Assembly: GCA_900772095.1 (NCBI GenBank) | Contig: CAAGQJ010000043.1 | Coordinates: forward strand, 1 to 45,428 | Reading direction: 5' to 3' | DNA: 45,428 bases | Source: Bacilli bacterium | GTDB taxonomy: Bacteria > Bacillota_I > Bacilli_A > RF39 > UBA660 | In this document: positions 38,503 to 45,134 of the stretch, in pieces | Layout: every line of letters begins with the position of its first letter | Numbering within the stretch: position 1 is the first letter of the stretch | Notes under the pieces: model-generated | Databases searched by the model: none | What the model was told of the DNA's origin: nothing | Seen by the model: the letters and a program-made list of their open reading frames with translations, nothing else | Made by a program: the position numbers and the translations under genes

Positions 38503-39555
38503 ATGCTTGATTTAACAAATTATAAACATATTATATTAATAATAATGACATGTCTAGTATTTACCCTATTAATAACATTTTACATAAAAAAAATAGCAAA
38601 ACATATCGGTGCAATGGATATTCCAAACAAAAGAAAAGTACACACAAAACCTATGCCAAGATTGGGAGGCTTAGGAATATTTCTAGGATTTTTATTCGGA
38701 TACATGCTATTTGGAGTACACAGTATTCAAATGAATGCTATTTTAATAGGCAGTTTCATCATAGTATTAGTCGGAGTAATAGATGATATAAGGCCACTAG
38801 ATGCAAAAACAAAACTGTTTGGTCAAATCATCTCAGCATGTATTTTAATATTCTATGGAAATATAGTATTAGATAAAATAACAATCTTTCAATTAACAAT
38901 TAACTTTGGATACTTAAAATATATAGTAACAATTATATTTGTCCTAGGATGTATAAATATAATAAACTTAATAGATGGTCTAGACGGCTTATCAAGCGGA
39001 ACATGTGCAATATTTTACCTTACAATAGGTATAATCGCATTCATAAAAAGCACAATTGGAGGATTAGAAATAACCCTAGCATTCATTATGCTTGGTTCAA
39101 CTTTAGGCTTCCTATATCATAATTTTTATCCTGCAACCATATTCTCAGGAGATTCTGGTTCCATGTTTCAAGGCTTTATGATTGCAACAATCTCGCTATT
39201 AGGATTTAAAACAGCAACATTTATATCATTCTTTGTTCCTGTCTTAATATTAGGCATTCCAATTCTTGATACCTTATTTGCCATAATACGAAGAACAATA
39301 AAAAAACAACCAGTATACTTACCAGATAAATGTCACTTACACCATCAATTACTAAACTTAGGACTATCACACAGAAATACAGTATTAGCCATATATGCAA
39401 TGAATATACTATTTGCAACAGCCTCTATAATATACATTCTAAAAGACAAAACTTTAGGCAAATACATATATCTAGCAATATTACTTCTAATAATATGGAT
39501 ACTCTTAAGAACAAACATTATTAAAGAAAAAAAAGATAAAAAGGTAGAAAAATAA
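38503..39555 (+). CDS. tagO: Undecaprenyl-phosphate GlcNAc-1-phosphate transferase (TagO/WecA family)
   Basis: A polytopic enzyme of 350 residues that starts teichoic acid or other surface-glycan synthesis by linking GlcNAc-1-phosphate to undecaprenyl phosphate. Motifs include the KRKVHTKPMPRLGGLGIF loop, DDIRPLDAKTKL with the Asp pair, NLIDGLDGLSSG, FSGDSGSMFQGF and the terminal HLHHQLLNLGLSHR. ATG 38503 follows GCAGGTGGT. About ten membrane helices are expected. It is a single-gene unit between its own promoter and a terminator. MraY is less likely because of the KCHLHHQL motif. Confidence 0.92.
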   Translation: MLDLTNYKHIILIIMTCLVFTLLITFYIKKIAKHIGAMDIPNKRKVHTKPMPRLGGLGIFLGFLFGYMLFGVHSIQMNAILIGSFIIVLVGVIDDIRPLDAKTKLFGQIISACILIFYGNIVLDKITIFQLTINFGYLKYIVTIIFVLGCINIINLIDGLDGLSSGTCAIFYLTIGIIAFIKSTIGGLEITLAFIMLGSTLGFLYHNFYPATIFSGDSGSMFQGFMIATISLLGFKTATFISFFVPVLILGIPILDTLFAIIRRTIKKQPVYLPDKCHLHHQLLNLGLSHRNTVLAIYAMNILFATASIIYILKDKTLGKYIYLAILLLIIWILLRTNIIKEKKDKKVEK

Positions 39556-39576
39556 TCAAAATTTCTATCTTTTTTA
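39541..39576 (+). terminator. Intrinsic terminator after tagO
   Basis: AAGGTAGAAA (39541-39550) pairs, with a G-U pair, with TTTCTATCTT (39562-39571), followed by T residues. It insulates the agr-like locus from tagO. Confidence 0.7.
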
Positions 39577-39595
39577 TATAAATATGAAAAAATCT

Positions 39596-39623
39596 TTGAC
39601 AAATAAAAATAAAGTGTTAGAAT
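39596..39623 (+). promoter_or_regulatory. Promoter of the agr-like locus
   Basis: A perfect -35 box TTGACA (39596-39601), a 16-base spacer and TAGAAT (39618-39623). Transcription should start near 39630, giving a leader of about 90 bases before the first gene. Confidence 0.7.
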
Positions 39624-39631
39624 ATATAACT

Positions 39632-39678
39632 AATTGGAAAAAATTACCAATTTTAACAATTTGCGCGACAATTGCGCA
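39632..39678 (+). promoter_or_regulatory. Structured leader with direct repeats before the agr-like locus
   Basis: The leader holds a hairpin AATTGG/CCAATT (39632-39652), then a tandem near-repeat ACAATTTGCGC (39656-39666) and ACAATTGCGC (39668-39677), 12 bases apart. Their halves also form TGCGC/GCGCA (39662-39678). GC-rich hexamers of this kind are rare in this AT-rich window, so a regulator or RNA element is likely. Confidence 0.45.
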
Positions 39679-39717
39679 TAAAGACCAAAAAAATAAATTA
39701 TAATGAAGGAGATGGAT

Positions 39718-40311
39718 ATGAAAGAATTTTTAAAATGGTTAGGTGTTAACGAGAAAATTGCAAAAATAGCAGTATGGTTATTAATATTTGTGGTCTCACT
39801 AATAATACTTAATGTATTTCTAGAAAGTGTAGGCTTTCCATATTATAAAATTAATGCTGAAAATCTATCAAAAATTGATTGTGGGGAGGTTGCAGAGTTT
39901 CTAATAGGTTGTTTAGTTAATGTTCTTAACTTTTATTCAACAATATTTTTAGTGTTAAGAGTAAGAGAATTTAAGAAAACAATCAAATATGCATTATTAT
40001 ATTTAATTCTAAATGCAATAATAGTTAATGTATTTGATTATGGATATATGCAAATTTTTATTTTTGTATACATACTTGCGTTTTTGTATTTATATTCAAA
40101 TAAAAATTGGAAGTATATATTGTATGGACTAGGAAGTATAGCATTTAATACTGGCGTTCAATATGTATTCTATCTATACAAAGTTAGATACGTTGATTTT
40201 AGTACTATTGGAGCATTGAACACATTAATAACATCACTAGATTATTTTATTGTTATGCTGTTTATAATAATTATTAAGGAAATATATCTTAACAAAAAGT
40301 TAAAGAAGTGA
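39718..40311 (+). CDS. Six-helix membrane protein, AgrC-sensor-like without kinase
   Basis: A 197-residue integral membrane protein with about six hydrophobic segments (roughly 17-36, 58-80, 89-106, 110-127, 133-152, 167-187) and short charged loops. It ends in KEIYLNKKLKK right after the last helix. The size and helix count match the peptide-sensing half of AgrC-type histidine kinases, but no HisKA or ATPase domain follows. ATG 39718 is preceded by AAGGAGAT; the ATG at 39703 is not. Its stop overlaps the ribosome binding site of the peptide gene. Alternatives are an immunity protein or a membrane inhibitor of the LytTR regulator downstream. No sequence motif proves AgrC ancestry. Confidence 0.65.
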   Translation: MKEFLKWLGVNEKIAKIAVWLLIFVVSLIILNVFLESVGFPYYKINAENLSKIDCGEVAEFLIGCLVNVLNFYSTIFLVLRVREFKKTIKYALLYLILNAIIVNVFDYGYMQIFIFVYILAFLYLYSNKNWKYILYGLGSIAFNTGVQYVFYLYKVRYVDFSTIGALNTLITSLDYFIVMLFIIIIKEIYLNKKLKK

Positions 40312-40320
40312 GGTGAAAAA

Positions 40321-40431
40321 ATGCCTAGACTACTAATTGACCCACCAGGAAGTTGGTTATGGTGGCCAAGATTCAACAAAGAACAAGCATTCGCAAAGAA
40401 AATGGCAAAAAAACTAGCAAACAGAAAGTAG
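40321..40431 (+). CDS. Candidate signal-peptide precursor, 36 residues, Trp-rich
   Basis: A short gene with an excellent ribosome binding site (GAGGTGA, five bases before ATG) starting nine bases after the membrane protein. The peptide runs MPRLLIDPPGSWLWWPRF in its first half and ends in a basic amphipathic helix (AFAKKMAKKLANRK). It has no Cys, but Ser11 starts a five-residue block SWLWW followed by Pro, the size of an AgrD autoinducer ring; serine-based lactone pheromones are known in the Enterococcus fsr system. Position between the membrane protein and the AgrB-like protease supports an AgrD-like role. A small cationic bacteriocin is the main alternative. Confidence 0.6.
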   Translation: MPRLLIDPPGSWLWWPRFNKEQAFAKKMAKKLANRK

Positions 40432-40437
40432 TTTGCG

Positions 40438-40473
40438 GCATATAGCATAAAAATGGGCCCTTATGCTATATGC
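40438..40473 (+). repeat. Perfect 13-base inverted repeat with GGGCCC loop
   Basis: GCATATAGCATAA (40438-40450) and TTATGCTATATGC (40461-40473) flank the loop AAATGGGCCC. No U-run follows, so it is not a simple terminator. The RNA hairpin between the peptide and protease genes could set their relative expression by stopping exonucleases, and the palindromic GGGCCC could allow loop-loop contact. Confidence 0.75.
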
Positions 40474-40490
40474 AAAAAGAAGGTGGTATT

Positions 40491-40943
40491 ATGGAAGAAT
40501 TAAAAAATAATAAACAAAAAAGGAAGAAAAGAAAAAATGGAATATGGTTTTCTAATAGCGAAAGTATAGACTTATATGCACAAGAAAAAGCTGCTAAAAT
40601 GGAAGAACTTTTTTACAATATAATATTCTATACAATAACTATTACAGTACAATTAGTGCAAACAGCTGGAGTATTCTTTATTGCATACTTCAATAATGCA
40701 TTTACTGAATTATCATTTTTTCTAGTAGGATTTTTCTTTACAAGGTCATTCTTAGGAGAAACATTTCATTTGAATTCAACAGTAATGTGTACAGCATTTA
40801 CATGGACGTCATTTTTCCTAATAACACTACTAATACCAAGTGTTAATATAAGTGTATTCCTATGTATTTTGCTAGGAACATTTATGTCGGCATATATGCA
40901 TTACTTAGTAGTAAAGGGTGAAGAAAAATGCCAAAAAGATTAG
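40491..40943 (+). CDS. AgrB-like membrane peptidase
   Basis: A 150-residue membrane protein with a basic N-terminus and about four hydrophobic segments (from about residue 40). In the loop region, R85-SFL-G89-ETF-H93-LNSTVM-C100 reproduces the AgrB arrangement of Arg, Gly, catalytic His and catalytic Cys, with His and Cys seven positions apart as H77/C84 of S. aureus AgrB. AgrB cleaves and cyclises AgrD. The protein is shorter than typical AgrB (about 190-210), losing mostly C-terminal helices. ATG 40491 follows AGAAGGTGG. It overlaps the next gene by 16 bases. Overall identity to AgrB is low, so the call rests on the motif, topology and neighbours. Confidence 0.65.
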   Translation: MEELKNNKQKRKKRKNGIWFSNSESIDLYAQEKAAKMEELFYNIIFYTITITVQLVQTAGVFFIAYFNNAFTELSFFLVGFFFTRSFLGETFHLNSTVMCTAFTWTSFFLITLLIPSVNISVFLCILLGTFMSAYMHYLVVKGEEKCQKD

Positions 40944-41173
40944 GAACCTTGCTATTCCCAAGCAGTAAAGAAAAACTTGAAGAAATGTGCAGAAAAAACA
41001 ACCTGAACGGATATGAAACAGAAATAATTTTGAGAATATACTGGAAAAAGCAAAGTTTAAATTTCATAGCAGATAATATGGAATTTGATAAATATGGTAA
41101 GATTCAAAAATATTATTCAGTAAGAAGTATAAATAACTTCCACAGGGAAGCATTTACCAAGATAATGAAATAG
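40928..41173 (+). CDS. Small HTH protein, sigma-region-4-like
   Basis: An 81-residue protein. The N-terminal part is basic (MPKRLGTLLFPSSKEKLEEM). Residues about 28-80 read like a tetrahelical HTH of sigma factor region 4 type: EIILRIYWKKQSLNFIAD as the first helices, then YYSVRSINNFHREAFTKI as the recognition helix region. It starts 16 bases inside the AgrB-like gene after AGGGTGA, so it is coupled to it. It may bind DNA near the locus promoter. Without a search the family remains a guess. Confidence 0.55.
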   Translation: MPKRLGTLLFPSSKEKLEEMCRKNNLNGYETEIILRIYWKKQSLNFIADNMEFDKYGKIQKYYSVRSINNFHREAFTKIMK

Positions 41174-41233
41174 CACCACATTGATAAATATTTTTTTATT
41201 TTCAAAAAAAGGATAAAGAAAGAAGGTACAAAA

Positions 41234-41968
41234 TTGTTAAAATTTGTCTTATTATGTAGTGGTAAAAAGGATGCTAGGGGTTATGAGCTAATAGTGGACA
41301 AATTACTGATGAAAGAGGAAACAGAGTATAAATGTTATAACTATAGTTTTTTAGGTGATGACTTGCATGATTTTATTAAAGAAAAATATGATGACATGAT
41401 TTATATAATCGAAGAGTCAGAAGAAGTATCATCATTAGAAATTATCGAAACACTAAGAAATAGTTATAATGATTTTAAATCCTTTGTCATCATTATTGAT
41501 AAAGAAAACAAACTAAGTAGAAGTTACATCGAAGAAAACTATTTTGTTCATGCAAAAGTAGTAAATGATGTAAGAAAATTAGCAAATGCTTTAGAAAAAG
41601 TTATCAAAGCGTTTGAAAGCAAAAAATCAAAATTGTCATATCAATATAATGGAGCTTTTTACAATATTGAATTTTCAAGAATTTTATATATAGAAAAGCA
41701 ATTAGATTCAAAGATATGCAATGTAATATGTTTAGATAAAACTTATTACATAAATAGTTCAGTAAAGAATATGAAAAAAGTACTAAATAACGATTTTGTT
41801 CAAACACATCAAAGTGCTATCATTAATCTAAATAATGTTCTATCTATTGATTTTAACAGTAAAGTAATTGAGTTTATTAATGGTGACCAAACAAATCTGT
41901 TTTCAAGAAATTACAAGAAATCAGTAAAAGAAGTAATTACCAAAAAATTCCAAAAAGTAACCGAATAA
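41234..41968 (+). CDS. LytTR-type response regulator with degenerate receiver
   Basis: A 244-residue AgrA-like regulator. Residues about 140-240 form a LytTR DNA-binding domain (FSRILYIEKQ, TYYINSSVKNMKKVLNNDFVQTHQSAIINLNNV, FSRNYKKSVKEV). The N-terminal 115 residues have the size and beta/alpha rhythm of a receiver domain, but the expected acidic pair after strand 1 is missing (LLCSGKKD). The position of the phospho-acceptor after strand 3 reads IYIIEES, with Glu60/Glu61 and no Asp. Phosphorylation is therefore unlikely, consistent with the lack of a kinase gene. It starts with TTG 41234 after AGAAGGT, 60 bases after the HTH gene. Regulation probably works through contact with a membrane partner. 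Confidence 0.75.
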   Translation: MLKFVLLCSGKKDARGYELIVDKLLMKEETEYKCYNYSFLGDDLHDFIKEKYDDMIYIIEESEEVSSLEIIETLRNSYNDFKSFVIIIDKENKLSRSYIEENYFVHAKVVNDVRKLANALEKVIKAFESKKSKLSYQYNGAFYNIEFSRILYIEKQLDSKICNVICLDKTYYINSSVKNMKKVLNNDFVQTHQSAIINLNNVLSIDFNSKVIEFINGDQTNLFSRNYKKSVKEVITKKFQKVTE

Positions 41969-42059
41969 GGAAAATATGTAAATTCCGTAACTTCTTATGT
42001 TATTATGATTATGCTAAAGGAGCGCTTATAGTAATATGCAAAGAAGGAGAGGTGAAAGT

Positions 42060-42278
42060 ATGAACGGGTTTGTAAAGTGGTTCAATAATGAAAAAGGTTT
42101 TGGATTTATTGAATATAAACCAAATCAAGATATATTTGTTCATTACTCAGCAATCAATATGGAAGGTTATAAAACATTAAAAGAAGGCGACTATGTAAAC
42201 TTTAGATTGATTGAAACTGGTAAGGGATTACAAGCAACCAATGTAAAAGTTGTAAAAGAAACAGTTGTTACCAATTAA
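42060..42278 (+). CDS. csp: Cold-shock-domain protein
   Basis: A 72-residue single cold-shock domain that binds single-stranded nucleic acid as an RNA chaperone. It begins MNGFVKWFNNEKGFGFIEY with RNP1 (KGFGFI), followed by RNP2 in DIFVHYSAI. ATG 42060 follows GGAGAGGTGAAAG; an upstream ATG at 42036 lies before that site. The 91-base gap after the LytTR gene holds no clear terminator or strong promoter, so co-transcription with the agr-like locus is possible. The 3' end forms part of its terminator. Confidence 0.93.
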   Translation: MNGFVKWFNNEKGFGFIEYKPNQDIFVHYSAINMEGYKTLKEGDYVNFRLIETGKGLQATNVKVVKETVVTN

Positions 42279-42296
42279 TAGGTAGCAATTTTTTTT
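42265..42296 (+). terminator. Intrinsic terminator overlapping the end of csp
   Basis: TTGTTACC (42265-42272) pairs with GGTAGCAA (42281-42288) with one G-U pair, followed by eight T residues. Confidence 0.85.
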
Positions 42297-42330
42297 CATA
42301 TTTGATATAATTGTATTGGAGGATGATAAA

Positions 42331-42855
42331 ATGAAATTAAATATTCGTGGAGAGAAAACCGACATAACTGAAGCTATGAAAGATTATGCTTTAGAAAAAT
42401 TGAATAAGTTAAATAAGTATCTTGAAAATAAAAATGAAATCACAGGTAATGTACTATTCAAAGTACATGGTCCAAAACAAAAAGTAGAAATAACAATTCC
42501 ATTAAAAGACTATACATTACGTGTGGAAGAACATGGAAAAGATTTCTATGCAATAATAGATACTGCTTTAGATAAATTAGAAAGACAAATAAGAAAGAAT
42601 AAGACTAGATTAACTTCTAGAAAAAATAAAAACAAAAAAGACTTTATTTTAGACTTCGTTGAAGTAGAAGAACAAGAAGAAAACATTGTAAAAAGAAAGA
42701 AAATAAGTTTAAAACCAATGGATGAGGAAGAAGCAATACTTCAAATGGAATTAACAGGACATGACTTTTATTTTTTTAAAAACTCTGAAACAGGAAAAAC
42801 TGCAATTGTTTATAAAAGAAAAGATAAAGATTATGGTATAATTGAAGAAGAATAG
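42331..42855 (+). CDS. hpf: Ribosome hibernation promoting factor, long form
   Basis: Long HPF dimerises inactive 70S ribosomes into 100S particles in stationary phase. The 174-residue protein has the N-terminal S30AE domain (MKLNIRGEKTDITEAMKDYALEKL, VEVTIP-like KVEITIPLKDYTLRVEEHGKDFYAIIDTALDKLERQI). A charged linker and the C-terminal dimerisation domain follow (VVKRKKISLKP-type NIVKRKKISLKPMDEEEAILQME, GHDFYFFKNSETG). ATG 42331 follows GGAGGATG; an in-frame TTG lies inside that site. A TATAAT at 42306-42311 may be its -10 box. Confidence 0.95.
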   Translation: MKLNIRGEKTDITEAMKDYALEKLNKLNKYLENKNEITGNVLFKVHGPKQKVEITIPLKDYTLRVEEHGKDFYAIIDTALDKLERQIRKNKTRLTSRKNKNKKDFILDFVEVEEQEENIVKRKKISLKPMDEEEAILQMELTGHDFYFFKNSETGKTAIVYKRKDKDYGIIEEE

Positions 42856-42883
42856 TTATTAACAATAAAGTTAATAACTTTTT
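42855..42883 (+). terminator. Intrinsic terminator after hpf
   Basis: GTTATTAAC (42855-42863) pairs perfectly with GTTAATAAC (42870-42878), then TTTTT. The same arms recur after galE without the T-run. Confidence 0.75.
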
Positions 42884-42897
42884 AGAAGGAGGAAAAA

Positions 42898-43908
42898 ATG
42901 GCAATATTAGTAACTGGAGGAGCAGGATATATAGGGAGTCACACTGCTGTAGAACTTTTAAATAATAATGAAGATTTAATAATAATAGATAATTTTTATA
43001 ACAGTAAAAGTGAAGTCTTAGAAAGAATAAAAAAAATAACCAAAAAAGAATTCAAATTTTATGAAATGGATTATACTGACAAAAAATCATTAGAAAAAGT
43101 GTTTCAAGAAAACAAAATAGATGCAGTTATTCATTTTGCAGGATATAAAGCAGTTGGAGAGTCAGTAGAAAAACCAATTGAATATTATTCTAACAATGTT
43201 GGTGGAACACTAAACTTACTAAGTGTTATGAAAAAATATAACGTTAAAAAAATAATATTTAGTTCATCTGCTACAGTATATGGCACTCCCAAGACATTAC
43301 CCATAAAAGAAACAGATGACATTGGAGGAACAACTAATCCATATGGAACCTCTAAACTATTCATAGAAAAAATATTAACAGATTTATATAATTCTGATAA
43401 TACATGGAGTATCGCAATCTTAAGATACTTCAATCCTGTCGGAGCGCACTCTTCATCTTTAATTGGCGAAGACCCAAATGGCATACCAAATAATTTAATG
43501 CCATATATTTTAAAAGTAGCAACCAAAGAAAAACCAAAACTATATGTATTCGGAAACGATTATAATACAAAAGATGGAACAGGCGTAAGAGATTATATCC
43601 ATGTAGTAGATTTAGCAAAAGGACACGTAAAAACTCTAGATAAAATAAATAAAGAAAAACAAGGATTATTTATATATAATTTAGGAACAGGTAAAGGTTA
43701 TAGTGTTCTTGAAATTATAAAAGTCTTTGAAAAAGTAACAGGTCAAAAAATCGAATATGAATTTACCGAAAGAAGAAAAGGAGATATTGACATGTGTTAC
43801 GCAGATGTATCAAAAGCCCGAAAAGAATTAGATTTTAGTTGTGAAAAAACTCTTGAAGACATGTGCAAGGACGCATGGGAATATGTAATAAAGAAAAACA
43901 ATTATTAA
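42898..43908 (+). CDS. galE: UDP-glucose 4-epimerase
   Basis: GalE interconverts UDP-glucose and UDP-galactose with bound NAD. The 336-residue protein has the Rossmann motif GGAGYIGSHT, HFAGYKAVGES, SSSATVYG, the catalytic Tyr/Lys in NPYGTSK, RYFNPVGAH and GVRDYIHVVDLAKGHV. All catalytic residues are in place. An AGAAGGAGG site precedes it. It supplies sugars for surface glycans, possibly with tagO, but no gal operon genes surround it. Confidence 0.95.
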   Translation: MAILVTGGAGYIGSHTAVELLNNNEDLIIIDNFYNSKSEVLERIKKITKKEFKFYEMDYTDKKSLEKVFQENKIDAVIHFAGYKAVGESVEKPIEYYSNNVGGTLNLLSVMKKYNVKKIIFSSSATVYGTPKTLPIKETDDIGGTTNPYGTSKLFIEKILTDLYNSDNTWSIAILRYFNPVGAHSSSLIGEDPNGIPNNLMPYILKVATKEKPKLYVFGNDYNTKDGTGVRDYIHVVDLAKGHVKTLDKINKEKQGLFIYNLGTGKGYSVLEIIKVFEKVTGQKIEYEFTERRKGDIDMCYADVSKARKELDFSCEKTLEDMCKDAWEYVIKKNNY

Positions 43909-43923
43909 CAGTATTGTTAATAA
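43902..43923 (+). repeat. Inverted repeat after galE
   Basis: TTATTAAC (43902-43909) and GTTAATAA (43916-43923) around AGTATT repeat the arms of the hpf-galE hairpin but lack a U-run. It overlaps the galE stop codon and could be an mRNA 3'-end stabiliser or regulator site. Confidence 0.6.
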
Positions 43924-43941
43924 CTAAAAGAAGGAATTAAT

Positions 43942-44826
43942 ATGAATGAAGAAAAATACACAGGTAGACAAATTGCAATATTTACAGACCCACATGCTTT
44001 ATATGAACCAACAAAAGCAGTTCTTGAAGATATAAAAAATAAAGGCATAACAGAAATATATTCACTTGGAGATAATATCGGTGTAGGACCAAATCCAAGC
44101 GAAGTTCTAAATCTATTAAAAGAATATAATGTAATAAGTATAAAAGGAAATTCCGAAGAGTACTATACACTTGGCATTGAGCCATTTAAATCATATTTTA
44201 ACACATTAAAAACCCAAAGCTATTTATGGACAAAATCTAAACTAAATGAAGAACAAGTTGGGGAAATAAAACTTTTTCCCCACAGCATAGAACTCCTAGT
44301 CGGAGGCAAAAAAATAGCATTATGTCACTTTGCAAACGATGTAAGAATAGATTTTAGAAAAAGAAGTACTTGGTCATATCAAAGAGCCTATTTAACTGGA
44401 AAAGCCTACGAACAATTTTTTTATACCAACAGCAAAGAACAACTAGAAGAAATAGAAAACATAATAAAAATCTATGGAAAAGATAATCCTCTAGTAAGAG
44501 GATATGTATCTGCTAAAGATGACCCAATCTTTAAAAAACAAAGAGTAGATTTCTTCTCTGCAATAATTCAAGGTCATGTTCATTACAAAATGTACGAAGA
44601 ATCAGACTCAACAAAGTTTTATACCATAAGGGCAGTAGGAATAGCATACGATAAAGACCCAATAGATACAGCATCATATGTTATATTACATGAAAAAACC
44701 AATAACCAAGGTTTTGATTTAGAAGAAGTATTAGTAAAATTCGATAGAGAAAAAATGGAATATTCGATTTTAACCAGTAAATCACCAGATAAAACAATAG
44801 AAAAATTTACCAATATAAGAAAATAA
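43942..44826 (+). CDS. Calcineurin-like metallophosphoesterase
   Basis: A 294-residue metal-dependent phosphoesterase. Motifs in order are TDPHA (Asp-x-His), GDNIGVGPNPSEVL, GNSEEY (in place of the usual GNHE), ALCHFAND and QGHVHYKM. It is longer than YfcE/PrpE-type enzymes, with an insertion at about 130-200 that includes a Tyr/Arg-rich helix. The substrate is unknown; the substitution in the GNHE motif occurs in several phosphodiesterase subfamilies and does not exclude activity. The start follows AGAAGGAAT, 33 bases after galE. Confidence 0.85.
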   Translation: MNEEKYTGRQIAIFTDPHALYEPTKAVLEDIKNKGITEIYSLGDNIGVGPNPSEVLNLLKEYNVISIKGNSEEYYTLGIEPFKSYFNTLKTQSYLWTKSKLNEEQVGEIKLFPHSIELLVGGKKIALCHFANDVRIDFRKRSTWSYQRAYLTGKAYEQFFYTNSKEQLEEIENIIKIYGKDNPLVRGYVSAKDDPIFKKQRVDFFSAIIQGHVHYKMYEESDSTKFYTIRAVGIAYDKDPIDTASYVILHEKTNNQGFDLEEVLVKFDREKMEYSILTSKSPDKTIEKFTNIRK

Positions 44827-44830
44827 ATTA

Positions 44831-44864
44831 AAGAATATAGGAGTTAAACTTATATTCTTTTTTT
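44831..44864 (+). terminator. Intrinsic terminator after the phosphoesterase
   Basis: AAGAATATA (44831-44839) pairs with TATATTCTT (44851-44859), followed by a T-run. Confidence 0.8.
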
Positions 44865-44913
44865 AAAGGTTAAATGTTATTATAATTAGATTTCATTTTT
44901 TTTGAAAAAAGTG

Positions 44914-44943
44914 TTGACAAATAGTTAATTTATGTAGTAAATT
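44914..44943 (+). promoter_or_regulatory. Promoter of the leader ORF and rel gene
   Basis: A perfect TTGACA (44914-44919) followed after 18 bases by TAAATT (44938-44943). The -10 box is weak, so the promoter may need help or be growth-rate responsive. Confidence 0.5.
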
Positions 44944-44978
44944 AAACTCAATATTAATTTTGAACGGGGGCAATGTAT

Positions 44979-45134
44979 ATGAAAGATGTATACAAATTAA
45001 AATCTCTTATAAAATCAAAATTGATTGAAATAATATTAAATTTCAATAGTTTTATATGCTTAAAAAAACTAAACGCAAATAGAAAAGTAACTTATGTTAT
45101 TGACCTATTTGCGTTTTTATATGGTGGTGAATAA
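44979..45134 (+). CDS. 51-codon leader ORF abutting the rel gene
   Basis: The frame begins MKDVYKLKSLIKSKLIEIIL, is rich in Lys, Leu and Ile, and ends LFAFLYGGE-stop. A GGGGG sequence lies eight bases before the ATG. The stop is directly followed by the ATG of the rel gene, and the rel ribosome binding site GGTGGTGA lies in its last codons, so the two are coupled. A terminator-like hairpin lies inside it, which favours a regulatory leader peptide over a functional protein. Confidence 0.5.
   Translation: MKDVYKLKSLIKSKLIEIILNFNSFICLKKLNANRKVTYVIDLFAFLYGGE
45071..45118 (+). terminator. Attenuator-like hairpin within the rel leader
   Basis: AAACGCAAATAG (45071-45082) and CTATTTGCGTTT (45105-45116) form a perfect 12-pair stem followed by a five-T tail. 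It lies upstream of rel and inside the leader ORF, so it could end transcription unless a translating ribosome covers it. Confidence 0.6.

Noticed and set aside
40438..40473. Hairpin considered as a rho-independent terminator after the peptide gene
   Set aside because: It is followed by AAAAAGAAGG with no U-run on either strand.
44914..45134. T-box riboswitch before rel
   Set aside because: I see no T-box antiterminator sequence (AGGGTGG...ACCGCG type) and no specifier-loop architecture; only a simple hairpin is present.
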